From: Acanthaster planci
Lineage: Eukaryota; Echinodermata; Asteroidea; Valvatida; Acanthasteridae
Assembly (NCBI RefSeq): GCF_001949145.1
Contig: NW_019091767.1
Coordinates: 32,381 to 44,940 of the forward strand
Length of the DNA stretch: 12,560 bases
Direction of reading: 5' to 3'
The stretch's first letter is position 1; every line of letters begins with the position of its first letter. Shown here one piece after another: positions 1-9,200 of the stretch. A program made the translations under genes and the position numbers. The notes below the pieces were generated by a model that saw only the letters and a list, made by a program, of their open reading frames with translations, was not told where the DNA came from and made no database searches.

Positions 1-861
1 TTAATGACTCCTGATGGGTCGCAAATCCAAGTACTCTTGGAGTGCAGTAAAGCCTCCGTGTGGAGGCCGTCGTGACAATGGGCATGATTTTCGGCGGAAC
101 AGGGTTCGGAAAAGCTAGCCGCTGCTTTAACACTCGTTTGAGACCGGCCACGTAACAGTCTCTCCACTATAGTATAGTGATGTGGTATATTGTGGTGAAG
201 CAAGCATGATGAAACAGTCGTATTGTAAATCGTACGTTCGAGATATAAGTCATATTTACGTCGTAAGTACGAGACACAACTTGTACGACTTCAAGTCGCG
301 CACATACGAGTTAGATCGAAAACAAGATAATTTTTTTTTCACCATGACCTAATGCAGCTTTTTAGTCAACAAAAAGGAATGGCTGGCTATGTAAATTTAA
401 GTAGTTTACGAATTTGCTGTTATAAATTCCTGTCTTAAATTTTATAACATTAATTTACGCGAGTGAACTTCCAGCACGGTAAAGACGTTTCTGGGGCAGG
501 GTATTGGTATAATGGAATAAATCCCAGGGATGGAGTACCAGTATACACCCCTCTACACTTCATGAGGGAAATAAGTTAAAAATCATTAATATCTCCATTC
601 GATATAAGGTTCTGTTTAGAGCTTGAAAGTAAAAGGTCACGCAGCGAGCTTCCGGAACCCTTGTACCGTCCTGCTATGGGGATTTTACGTTGAGCCGTCC
701 TATCATGTTCGATAATATTTGGAAAAAAAATTCCTAACTGAAAACAACCCCATGAAACACTCAACTTGGAATTTTACCTTTGTCTTCCTCAAGTAATATT
801 TAGGAAAAGTTACATTGAGATATGTAAAAAACGAATTTTCTTAATGACCTTTCACTTCCGG
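1..861. repeat. Direct repeat block A, copy 1 (likely unmerged allele)
   Basis: This block matches 1448-2288 along its whole length with an offset of 1447 at the left edge, roughly 4-6% substitutions by eye and a few short indels. Similarity stops exactly at the N at 862. The left edge is the window edge, so the block may extend further. A short ORF readable in the other copy is destroyed here by an expanded T run near 331-339 and an inserted stretch near 408-427. The block contains a perfect 6-bp palindrome, CACTAT-AGT-ATAGTG, at 165-179, also present in the other copy. I recognise no gene or known transposon family. Assembly overlap of two haplotypes is the preferred explanation; a true 1.45-kb tandem duplication is the alternative. 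Confidence 0.85.
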
Positions 862-862
862 N
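862..862. other. Ambiguous base N at a probable contig junction
   Basis: A single N lies at the exact point where the match between 1-861 and 1448-2288 ends. Sequence to the left and right of it should not be assumed to be contiguous in the chromosome. Confidence 0.7.
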
Positions 863-1447
863 CCTTTGCTGTGAATACGGAAGCATAGTCACAGATTATA
901 AGTCTATTAAATACAGGTAGTTGCCCGCTTGTACTGATAGACTCGGCCGGGGGGGGGGAGGAGAGTTGGGTAGGCATTACGACTCCCCAAATATGATTGT
1001 TTTAAACAGAAGTCAACTCGGGGGACCATTTTCATATCTTTTCGAAAGCGTATAAAAGTCCCCACATTTTGACTCACACCTCGGAGAGGCTACACAAATT
1101 CCATAAATCTTCCATTTTTGCCTCCCCCGGAAATTAAAGCTTGGCGTTTGGTCCATCTTTGCTCGATATGTTTTTACCATTCATTGCCAGCCAGCATCGG
1201 TGGATGGTTGTGTGATTTTCTAGTTTGCATTTTGGTTTACAAATAGGGCAAGCATGTATGATATGGAAATACATGTAGAGGAGTACACCTCAGTGAGTTG
1301 GTCATTCAGTCCCAGCAGGTGCCCATAGACTGCCTGGTTAATATTTGGGTATTGTCGTATGTGTACACGGAAATTCAGGACATTTCATAGCGACCATGGG
1401 GACACGCCGAGTAACCCCCCCCCCCCACACACACGCATTCAGTAAAG
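863..1447. other. Non-coding stretch between repeat copies
   Basis: No gene is seen. The stretch begins just after an N and ends where the second copy of block A begins. It holds a run of ten G at 949-958 followed by purine-rich sequence, and a run of twelve C at 1415-1426 followed by an (AC)n tract at 1427-1434. ORFs on the minus strand that run out of this stretch into the repeat have no recognisable domain and depend on the low-complexity C run. Confidence 0.6.
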
Positions 1448-2288
1448 TTAATGACTCCTGATGGGTCGCAAATCCAAATGCTCTTGGAGTGCAGTAAAGC
1501 CTCCGTATGAAGGCCGTCGTGACAACGGGCATGATTTTTGGCGGAAGAGGGTTCGGAAAAGCTAGCCGCTGCTTTAACACTCGTTTGAGACCGGCCACGT
1601 AACGGTCTCTCCACTATAGTATAGTGATGTGGTATATAGCGGTGAAGCAAACATGATGAAACATTCGTATTGTAAATCGTACGTTCGAGATATAAGTCAT
1701 ATTTACGTCGTAGATACGAGACACAACTTGTATGACTTCAAGTCGCGTACATACGAGTTAGATCGAAAACAATATAATTTTTTTCACCATGACCTAATGC
1801 AGCTTTTCAGTCAGCAAAAAGGAATGGCTGGCTATGTAAATTTAAGTAGTTTAAATTCCCGTCTTAAATTTTATAACATTAGTTTACGCGAGTGAACTTC
1901 CAGCACGGTAATGACGTTTCTAGGACAGGGCTATTGGCATGATTGGATAAATCCCAGGGATGGAGCACCAGTATACACCACTCCACACTTCATGAGGGAA
2001 ATAAGTTAAAAATCATTAATATCTCCATTCGATATCAGGTTCTGTTTAGAGCTTGAAAGTAAAAGGTCACGCAGCGAGCTTCCGGAACCCTTGTGCCGTC
2101 CTGCTATGGGGATTTTACGTTGAGCCGTCATATCCTGTTCGATAATATTTGGAAGAATATTTCCTAACAGAAACCACCACATGAAACACTCAACTTGGAA
2201 TTTTACCTTTGTCTTCCTCAAGTAATATTTAGGAAAAGTTACATTGATATATGTAAAAAAAAATTTCTTAACGACCTTTCACTTCCAG
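1448..2288. repeat. Direct repeat block A, copy 2
   Basis: This is the second copy of the block at 1-861. It carries an 88-codon plus-strand ORF (1629-1895) and a 71-codon minus-strand ORF (2006-2221). Neither resembles a family I know. Between the two copies most coding differences in these ORFs change amino acids (for example His/Gln, Asp/Ser and Tyr/Asp in the first; His/Gln, Arg/Met and Tyr/His in the second), and copy 1 breaks the first ORF. The pattern argues against either being a constrained gene. Confidence 0.85.
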
Positions 2289-3255
2289 CGATATCGTACC
2301 TAGGTCTCCATATTCACGCACGTTTGTTGTCACTGCCCGTGCTTACGTGAAAACGAGATTGTACAACGTTGCAAAGATTTACCTACTTGCAGTCGATGGG
2401 TTCCATATTCCGTTTAGTTGACATCACGCAGTTGTTGTCAACAAAGGTTAAATAACAGATTTGAATCTTTCGTAATTGAAGTAGAACTTTGTTTTAAGTT
2501 TATTACAATGTAAAATATTTTGATCTGTTTTTATTTCGGTTTTTACCGACGGACTAGCATAAAATTTCAAACCGTGAATATTCATCTGAGTACGAGACTG
2601 CCGCATTGCACTGTTCTTCACGTATTTTAGATTTTCGGAAGTGATGGGTTGTTTTTTGGCAGGATATTTCTCTTTCAGGTCAAGTGATTTTTCGGTTTCT
2701 ATATAAATTGATTTACTAGCAAATATCTTCCAAATTCCCTTTTCCGAGTTGGATTTTTAAAGAAATAACTGAACAAAAATATTACAAATTCTAAAATCTT
2801 TGCACGTTATTTTTCCTATCCAAGGGTTTCGGAAGGGCGCCACCAGGGGTTAACTTTCAGGCTCTATTGCAGATTTGTACCGCATTATGAACATCGTCAT
2901 ATATATGATATCAGCACCTCCCTTTGTCATGACCGGGAAGTTATCCCTCAGTCAACACCCTAGCTCCTGACAGAAATTTAAACCTCTTGGCTATCGTAGT
3001 TAACAGCTTAGTAGGGTCCAATGTTAAATCCAGACCAAGAGCTCGGTCAGATTCCATCTTAGGATCATCTTGTTATAGGCTATACAATGTAAATACATGC
3101 CATCCCCCCATTCCCCAAACGTAGGGTTTGCGTTTCAAAACAGTTTCGTGTCAAATCTGCCTGTTTGTCAGAAACAGCCGCAAAGCCCAAGGCATGATCG
3201 TTCTGACAAAGCTTATCAATAATAATGAATTCATCACACTGCACGTACCCTCGTG
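2289..3255. other. AT-rich intergenic or intronic DNA, no gene seen
   Basis: No ORF with recognisable domains, no RNA gene and no repeat structure could be supported here. A minus-strand ORF at 3080-3328 has plausible amino-acid composition but no family resemblance. Confidence 0.5.
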
Positions 3256-3820
3256 TTCCTTTCATCACAGTCTTCACACCAAGCACTCCATAGGCTATGC
3301 TCACCGTTATACTGCATATACTGTTCATCTAAAGTGAATTCTGTGAAGAAATCATGTTTATTATATTTGATGCCATTGGGAAATGACCGTGGCCATATCA
3401 GTGTGTTTGTACTTAAAGCGCAGTCGAAGTGAAATTTCAGAGGGGACAAGGGGCGCGTATCCAGGTGAGGGAGGTGCCCCATGAATAAACGCAGGCACAC
3501 ACACCTCCAAATCCAACAAACTAGTTTTTACACTGAGTGTGTACATTTCACATGGAGTAAGGGTTGGTGGAAGGCATCAAGGGAAATATGTTTAATTAAC
3601 AAGAATCCGGCTGCTAATTCATAATAAGTGGGTTCTTTGTCCGATATGGTGTTGATCATACCTGTATCTGTTCCTTGCTGTATGGTCTGATCATGGTCTA
3701 ATGCATTATGTGTAGGCCTTCTTCGCTGGCGTACTTGTTCACACTCGTATTCGCCGTGTAATATTTGACAGGCATATTCGCTTGAAGAAGTGTCTACCTT
3801 TTGGGACTTACGATGCGTAA
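3256..3820. repeat. Direct repeat block B, copy 1 (likely unmerged allele)
   Basis: This block aligns with 3822-4325. The distal part, about 3550-3820 against 4055-4325, is almost identical; the one difference I found is G at 3780 against T at 4285. The proximal part differs by substitutions and by indels totalling about 60 bp. The block ends exactly at the N at 3821. No coding content is convincing. Confidence 0.9.
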
Positions 3821-3821
3821 N
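3821..3821. other. Ambiguous base N at a probable contig junction
   Basis: A single N separates the two copies of block B. The left copy ends at the base before it and the right copy starts at the base after it, which is what an unmerged overlap between two contigs looks like. Confidence 0.8.
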
Positions 3822-4325
3822 CTCCTTTCATCACAGTCTTCACACCAAGCACTCCATAGGATATGCTCACCGTTATACTGCATATACTGTTCATCTAAAG
3901 TGAATTCTATGAAGAAATCATGTTTATTAAATGACCACGGCTGAGGTGAAATTTCAGAGGGGATAAGTGGTGCGTATCCAGGTGAGGGATAAACGCAGGC
4001 ACACACACCTCCAAGTCCAAAAAAAACTAGTTTCACACGGAGTTTGTACATTTTACATGGAGTAAGGGTTGGTGGAAGGCATCAAGGGAAATATGTTTAA
4101 TTAACAAGAATCCGGCTGCTAATTCATAATAAGTGGGTTCTTTGTCCGATATGGTGTTGATCATACCTGTATCTGTTCCTTGCTGTATGGTCTGATCATG
4201 GTCTAATGCATTATGTGTAGGCCTTCTTCGCTGGCGTACTTGTTCACACTCGTATTCGCCGTGTAATATTTGACAGGCATATTCTCTTGAAGAAGTGTCT
4301 ACCTTTTGGGACTTACGATGCGTAA
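3822..4325. repeat. Direct repeat block B, copy 2
   Basis: This is the second copy of the block at 3256-3820, shorter mainly because it lacks part of the segment corresponding to about 3366-3435. After 4325 the sequence continues into unique DNA, whereas the first copy is cut off by the N at the matching base. Confidence 0.9.
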
Positions 4326-5297
4326 ATTAGTCTCCCTGTCTTGTTGGCAAGGATTTTATACATTAGATTTGTGCATCAACTTGCTGCAATGATTGTTTCT
4401 GAAGTCGAACGTTTTTCTTCACCGTAGGAGGCAAGTTCCGTGACCTGGGATCAGTCAAGGACTTTTTTGGCCACATGCCTAATTCACTGCGCAGTCACGG
4501 TGAGTCTAGTTCCTAGTCATGCTAGTGTGGCGGTATTCGGACTGTTTTGTCCCAGCCCGTAGACCCGAGCTGTTGTCACCTCTACTGTCGACATCGTCGC
4601 CTTGGCAACTTGAACTCAGGGGTTACGGGTGGAACGTGTAAATGTTCGGGGCCATTTATCGCCGGAGTGGTCTCATCGAAGCTCGAGTGCAAGACTGACA
4701 CATTTGTGATTTAATTTTGCTAATATGTATTGATCTGATTGAACACGTGGCTATTGCTGAAAAGTATTTGTCGGATGGCTTTGTAATAGGTGGCTTTGTC
4801 TTAAATTTAAGGTTACACGGCAGGTAAAAGCACCGTGCGTATGTGGCATATGATCGGATTCCTCTGGGCATATTGATGTTACCCGAGGAGCCCTCCGTGG
4901 TTTGAAAACAATGTTGTAATTTCAACATGGCCATCATTAATAAGAAAAATCACTTCTCGTGTATTTGGGGCCATAAGAATCTCACTGGTTGTAAAATATT
5001 AGGCCCCTGAACAAATTGAGTTTCATTTTGAAGAACTAAAGGATTAATTAGGCCTATAAGTGCATCACATTTTCCTAATACACGGGGGCCTATTGTATTC
5101 ATCTGATTAATATTTTGCAGTGTATATAAACAGGTCGAAATCCTTTTGCGGTCTGTTAGAGTGTAAAGTTATGTTTATGTTTACACTGCATGTAAATGCA
5201 TGTAGATCCCTTCAGGCATAATACGCACGAATAATTCAGTAGGTAAACCATGCAGAGATCATGTAGACCCCGTCTTGTGGCACCTTCTCATTCCAAT
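4326..5297. other. Host-like non-coding DNA with one exon candidate
   Basis: Apart from the candidate exon at 4428-4499, listed separately, nothing here is recognisable. A 93-codon minus-strand ORF at 4656-4937 has no known domain and is treated as chance. Confidence 0.45.
4428..4499 (+). CDS. Candidate internal host exon, 72 nt, phase 1-1
   Basis: A pyrimidine-rich tract ends in a CCGTAG acceptor at 4422-4427, and a consensus donor G|GTGAGT follows the 72 nt at 4500. In the frame implied by phase-1 introns on both sides the segment is open and encodes about 23 residues of ordinary composition, containing FRDLGSVKDFFGHMP. The length is divisible by three and the phases match, as expected for a cassette-type exon. 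I do not recognise the protein, and no flanking exons were found in the window. Splice-like signals of this quality also occur by chance. Confidence 0.3.
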
Positions 5298-5298
5298 N
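5298..5298. other. Ambiguous base N
   Basis: This is the third single N in the window. Unlike the other two, no repeated sequence is visible on its two sides, so it could be a base-call ambiguity or a gap of unknown size. Confidence 0.5.
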
Positions 5299-5942
5299 GA
5301 GTTACACTCCAGTTGATTTAAACTTGAGACAAGACGAAATCATGAAACGTACTCACTCGAAGATCGAAATGCCGGTCGAGATTTTCACTGGACTGAGATG
5401 TCCTTTTGCAATTTTTTCGATCTCAGCTTGGAGTGATTTTCAGGCTACAAAATTTTAATTAAAACATAAATTCCCTGATTGCTAAGGTTTTGATTCCTTC
5501 GGTTTCCCATTTACTTTACCCCAACTTCGGTAAACTACAATTCTCTGCATGCTTGATTAAAGTTTGCCCTGTTTCGCCTTAAAATACAGTCTTCATAAAA
5601 AGGAGTAGTAGTTTCCTTGTTCGAACGGCATCATTGTACAACAACCCGGTGGTACAAGCTAATCTTTCGTTCTGTCATCAACCTTGAACTATGCTGTGTT
5701 ATACAAAGGGTAGCAGTAATCCATTTGGTTTATTACAGACTTTCAAAATGCACCTTTCAGTTAACTTTATTTTCAACTTTTGTTTCACTAATTCAAAGAG
5801 TATTTTACTGCCTTTTTGGTTTTTATGCTGATGAGTATATATATATATATGAGCGAAATTCAATTGTGATTTCGTCCCAGGAAGAAGCCTTAAGTTTGCA
5901 ATGGTTAGTAGTAAGAATAAGAGAGTTAGGGACCACAAAAAC
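5299..5942. other. AT-rich DNA left of the element, no gene seen
   Basis: A 160-codon plus-strand ORF starts at 5617 and runs through the tandem repeat to 6099, but it has no recognisable domain and its second half is translated repeat. A (TA)n microsatellite lies at 5836-5850. The left end of the Polinton may fall in the later part of this stretch, but I could not pin it to a base. Confidence 0.45.
5836..5850. repeat. (TA)n microsatellite
   Basis: Fifteen bases of uninterrupted alternating T and A lie between GAG and GAG-like flanks. This is a simple repeat with no function inferred. Confidence 0.85.
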
Positions 5943-6069
5943 CCTTGGGTACCTATACGACCCAAAAATCTCGGGAAATCTCCTAAAAATCACCCATCAC
6001 ACCGGCCTTGGGTACCTATACGACCCAAAAATCTCGGGAAAATCTCCCAAGGACACCCATCGCGGCTCC
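5943..6069. repeat. 63-bp tandem repeat, two units
   Basis: Unit 1 (5943-6005) and unit 2 (from 6006) start with the same 34-35 bases and diverge afterwards while keeping the CACCCATC tail. Each unit carries a 6-bp inverted repeat, TTGGGT...ACCCAA (5945-5950 with 5960-5965, and 6008-6013 with 6023-6028). The position shortly before the first gene suggests iterated sequence in the element's terminal region, but this is inference. Confidence 0.85.
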
Positions 6070-6105
6070 CCTTTTGCTGGTGTGATGGGTGACCTTTAGG
6101 AGATT
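5977..6105. repeat. 27-bp imperfect inverted repeat around the second tandem unit
   Basis: The arm at 5977-6003 and the reverse complement of 6079-6105 match at 25 of 27 positions, with a 75-bp spacer holding the second 63-bp unit. The arrangement could fold into a long stem. It could be a fragment of the Polinton terminal repeat, a small host foldback element, or a remnant of rearrangement. Confidence 0.85.
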
Positions 6106-6221
6106 CTAGGCCTTTGACCTACATCCGATCCACTTGCTGGAAATTATTTTGGTAATTTAGTAGAATAACTTACGGTGTATTGAACCGCCAGCGTTTACAA
6201 CCACCTTAAATAAATGCTCTT

Positions 6222-6230
6222 TATATAAAA
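6222..6230 (+). promoter_or_regulatory. TATA-like box before the polymerase gene
   Basis: TATATAAAA lies 20 bp before the ATG at 6251. With usual TATA spacing, transcription would begin almost at that ATG. This leaves either a very short leader or use of the next in-frame ATG at 6302. No experimental support can be read from sequence alone. Confidence 0.4.
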
Positions 6231-6250
6231 ATAGTAGTATTTAAAAGAAC

Positions 6251-9200
6251 ATGTTGAATAAAAATGATAAAAGTTTTAGAGACTTAGATATAAATAGAGA
6301 TATGAGCAACCAGCAACACCGACCTATACTAACGTCTTTCAATCGATTTAAGAAGGCGTTTTTAGAAGATTTTGTCAAGCGGTATAACATCCCATTACCG
6401 GCAATCACCCGTAAATCTCGCACTAAACCCGAGCTCATTGAAGCTATACGAGCGGATCAAAAACAATTTAGGTACCTCCCGCGTCAGTCATATCGGCAGC
6501 TGTTGAAAACGGTACAAAAATATAATATTCCTTTTGCAAACAAAGACAGATATGTCAAACAGGACTTTATCAATGCGATTAAAGCTTATACACAACCTAA
6601 AGAACTCGAGGAAGTAGACATTAAACGTATAAGGCGTTTTAAAAATAATTTCCGTAATTGGGAATTAATACCTCGCTTCTATGAAGACGATTTAATACAT
6701 TTTTTTGATTTTTACAAGCAGTTGATAGAGCAAACAGCGTTGGCTGAACTCAAAGAAATCGGGAGTTACAAATTACAAACACATCTTAAAGTGCAGTTTA
6801 GATTGGAAAAACTTGACGGAACGATTGACTACGGCACTTTTCCCTTTCAGAGTGATCAAGACGTAGTAGCAAATAAACCTGGTGTTAAAAATGCACCCAC
6901 TAAGCAACGCGAAGCACAAATCGAAGAGGTGGAGGCTCATACACAAAAAGGCTCGGGTTGGACAAAGTGGTCGCTTTCTACATCAACGTAGTTAAATATA
7001 ATCCAGTGGGTTCTTCTTACATTCCGTTGCCTAAGGAACTCTTAGACAAAAAAGCAATCATAAACGTTCAAAATAAAGATCAGGAATGTATCCGATGGGC
7101 GTTGCGGGCAGCTTTAAAATTATATTCAGACGGAGTCAAAAGTCAGCTAGAAACAAATCCAAAATATAAAATACATGACGAGCGGCCTTCGACTTACCGG
7201 TCAGAATCAGATGGTTTAAATTTTACAAACATAAGCTTTCCAACACCGATTTCACAAATCCCACGTATCGAATCGCAAAATAGCTTGGCGATCAATGTGT
7301 TTGGTTACGCCAAAAAAGACGGTATTTACATCCTCCACAAAAGCAAGCGCTCGGAGGAACCGATCAATTTACTTTTATTTAACAAAGGTGGCGAAAATCA
7401 CTACTGTTGAGTTAAAAACTTTTCTCGGTTGACGGGTGACATCAATAAACACAACGGCCAAAAACACTGGTGTTTCAATTGCATGTCGCATTTCCAAACG
7501 GAAGAAAAGTTAACCAGACACAAAGAAGATTGCCAAGGCTTAAACGTTCCTACATGTAAAGTTGAAATGCTGGTCAAAGGCGAGAATATACTCAAGTTTG
7601 AAAATTACAAAAATAAGCAAGATGCACCTTTTGTAATTTACGCTGATTTTGAGTCGGTTTTAGAAAGGTTACCGCCGACCGATACAAACACGGTGAAAAC
7701 TCAAAAACATATACCTTGTGGATACTCATATGCGGTCGTCAGATGCGATGGAGTTTGCACTTGCCGAAAAACATTCAGAGGCCAAGACGCGGCCGTTAAT
7801 TTTGTAGGGTCACTTTCTCAGGAAACAAAGAAGATCAACGAAACGTTTAAAAATAAAGCGAAATTGATTTGGAACGATCAATTACAAAAAATCTATGAAA
7901 ATTGTCATAGATGTTGGATCTGCAAAAAGTTGATAGATCGAGCGAAGCGCGCGGATGAATCTCACTGTCAATGTGATATTCCAAAAACACCAGAGACAAA
8001 AGAAGAAAAAATCAAGTTTTGTCGTATAGTTAAAGTTGAAGGCAAAGATAAAGAGTTCAAAGAATGGGTATGTTTGGATTGTAAAAAGCCCATCAATAAT
8101 TTTAGAAAAGTTCGCGATCATTGCCACGTGACGGGAAAATATCGGGGCCCAGCGCACGCTAGGTGTAATCTCAAGTTAAGAATAGTGACCAATCAAACGA
8201 CCGTCCCGGTGATTTTGCACAATCTAGAGAAATATGACGCACATCTAATCATGCAAGGCGCTCACAAATTTAACGGGGGATCAATCAAGTTGATAGCTAA
8301 AAACACCAAAAATTATATATCGTTTTCTTTTGGTCAACTTAAGTTTCTCGACTCTTTTCATTTCATGGCGGCTTCGCTAGATCGGTTGGTTAAAAATTGT
8401 TCGCCCGATGATTTTAACTTACTTTGTGAAAGGTTTCCAAATAATACAGATTTATTGTTGGAAAAAGGAATTTACCCTTACGAATATATGGACTCATTTG
8501 ACAGATTTAAAGAAACAACCCTCCCGCCAGTAGACGCTTTTTATAGCTCTCTGAAGCAGGGAGGGATAACCGAGCAAGAATATACTCGTGCGAAAACAGT
8601 ATGGGAAACATTTGGCTGTAAAAACTTGGGAGATTACCACGACCTATATGTGGAAACGGACGTGTTATTGCTCGCAGGTGTATTTGAAAACTTCCGGAAG
8701 GTATGCAAGAAGAACTACGGCCTTGACCCGGCCAACTATTATACGGCGCCAGGCCTGTCGTGGGATGCCCTCTTAAAACACTCTGACATCCAACTGGAAC
8801 TACCAACCGACATTGATAAGCATTTGTTCTTTGAAAAGGCAAAAAGAGGTGGGATTTCTTCTGTAGGAGCCAAGCGGTATGCGAAAGCCAACGCTCCGGA
8901 GCTACCTGACTATGACCCCAACGAGCCAGAGTCACACATTTTGTACCTAGATGCAAATAATCTATATGGTTGAGCTATGTCTCAGTTTTTACCGGTCGGG
9001 AAATTTAAGTGGGCCAAAGACTTAGGCAAATTTACGAAAGAAAATATCGCTCGGATATCACCCAAGTCGGACATAGGCTATATATTTGAAGTCACTTTAG
9101 AGTACCCCGAACACCTACACAACGCCCACAATGATTTTCCACTAGCGCCTGAAAATATGGCTGTATCAAAGGGATGGTTTTCGGGCTATCAGTTAAATTT

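Noticed and set aside
949-1434. G10 and C12 runs as a G-quadruplex pair with function
   Set aside because: Simple homopolymer runs near an assembly join are unreliable in length, and no gene context supports a role.
1629-1895. 88-codon plus-strand ORF in block A copy 2 as a gene
   Set aside because: The other copy breaks it with indels, most differences are amino-acid changing, and no family is recognisable.
576-2221. Minus-strand ORFs of 62 and 71 codons sharing a C-terminal half (576-764 and 2006-2221)
   Set aside because: Their similarity follows from the duplicated DNA. The few differences are mostly non-synonymous, so there is no sign of constraint.
3080-3500. Minus-strand ORFs that read like protein (3080-3328 and 3234-3500)
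   Set aside because: They lie in different frames without a clear splice or lesion explanation. The two readable coding differences against the allelic copy (Ser/Ile, Thr/Ile) both change the residue, and no domain is recognisable.
5617-6099. 160-codon plus-strand ORF before the polymerase
   Set aside because: The first half is AT-rich and domain-free, and the second half is translated tandem repeat. A microsatellite lies inside it.
8507-8956. 149-codon minus-strand ORF inside the polymerase
   Set aside because: It is antisense to the conserved exonuclease III and motif A region and has no domain of its own; it is a shadow of constrained coding sequence.
7408-8973. Genetic code change with TGA read as tryptophan
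   Set aside because: Tryptophan is plausible at both TGA sites (7408 and 8971), but TGG is used for conserved tryptophans nearby. The same gene also has three frameshifts and a TAG, so simple decay or sequence error explains it better.
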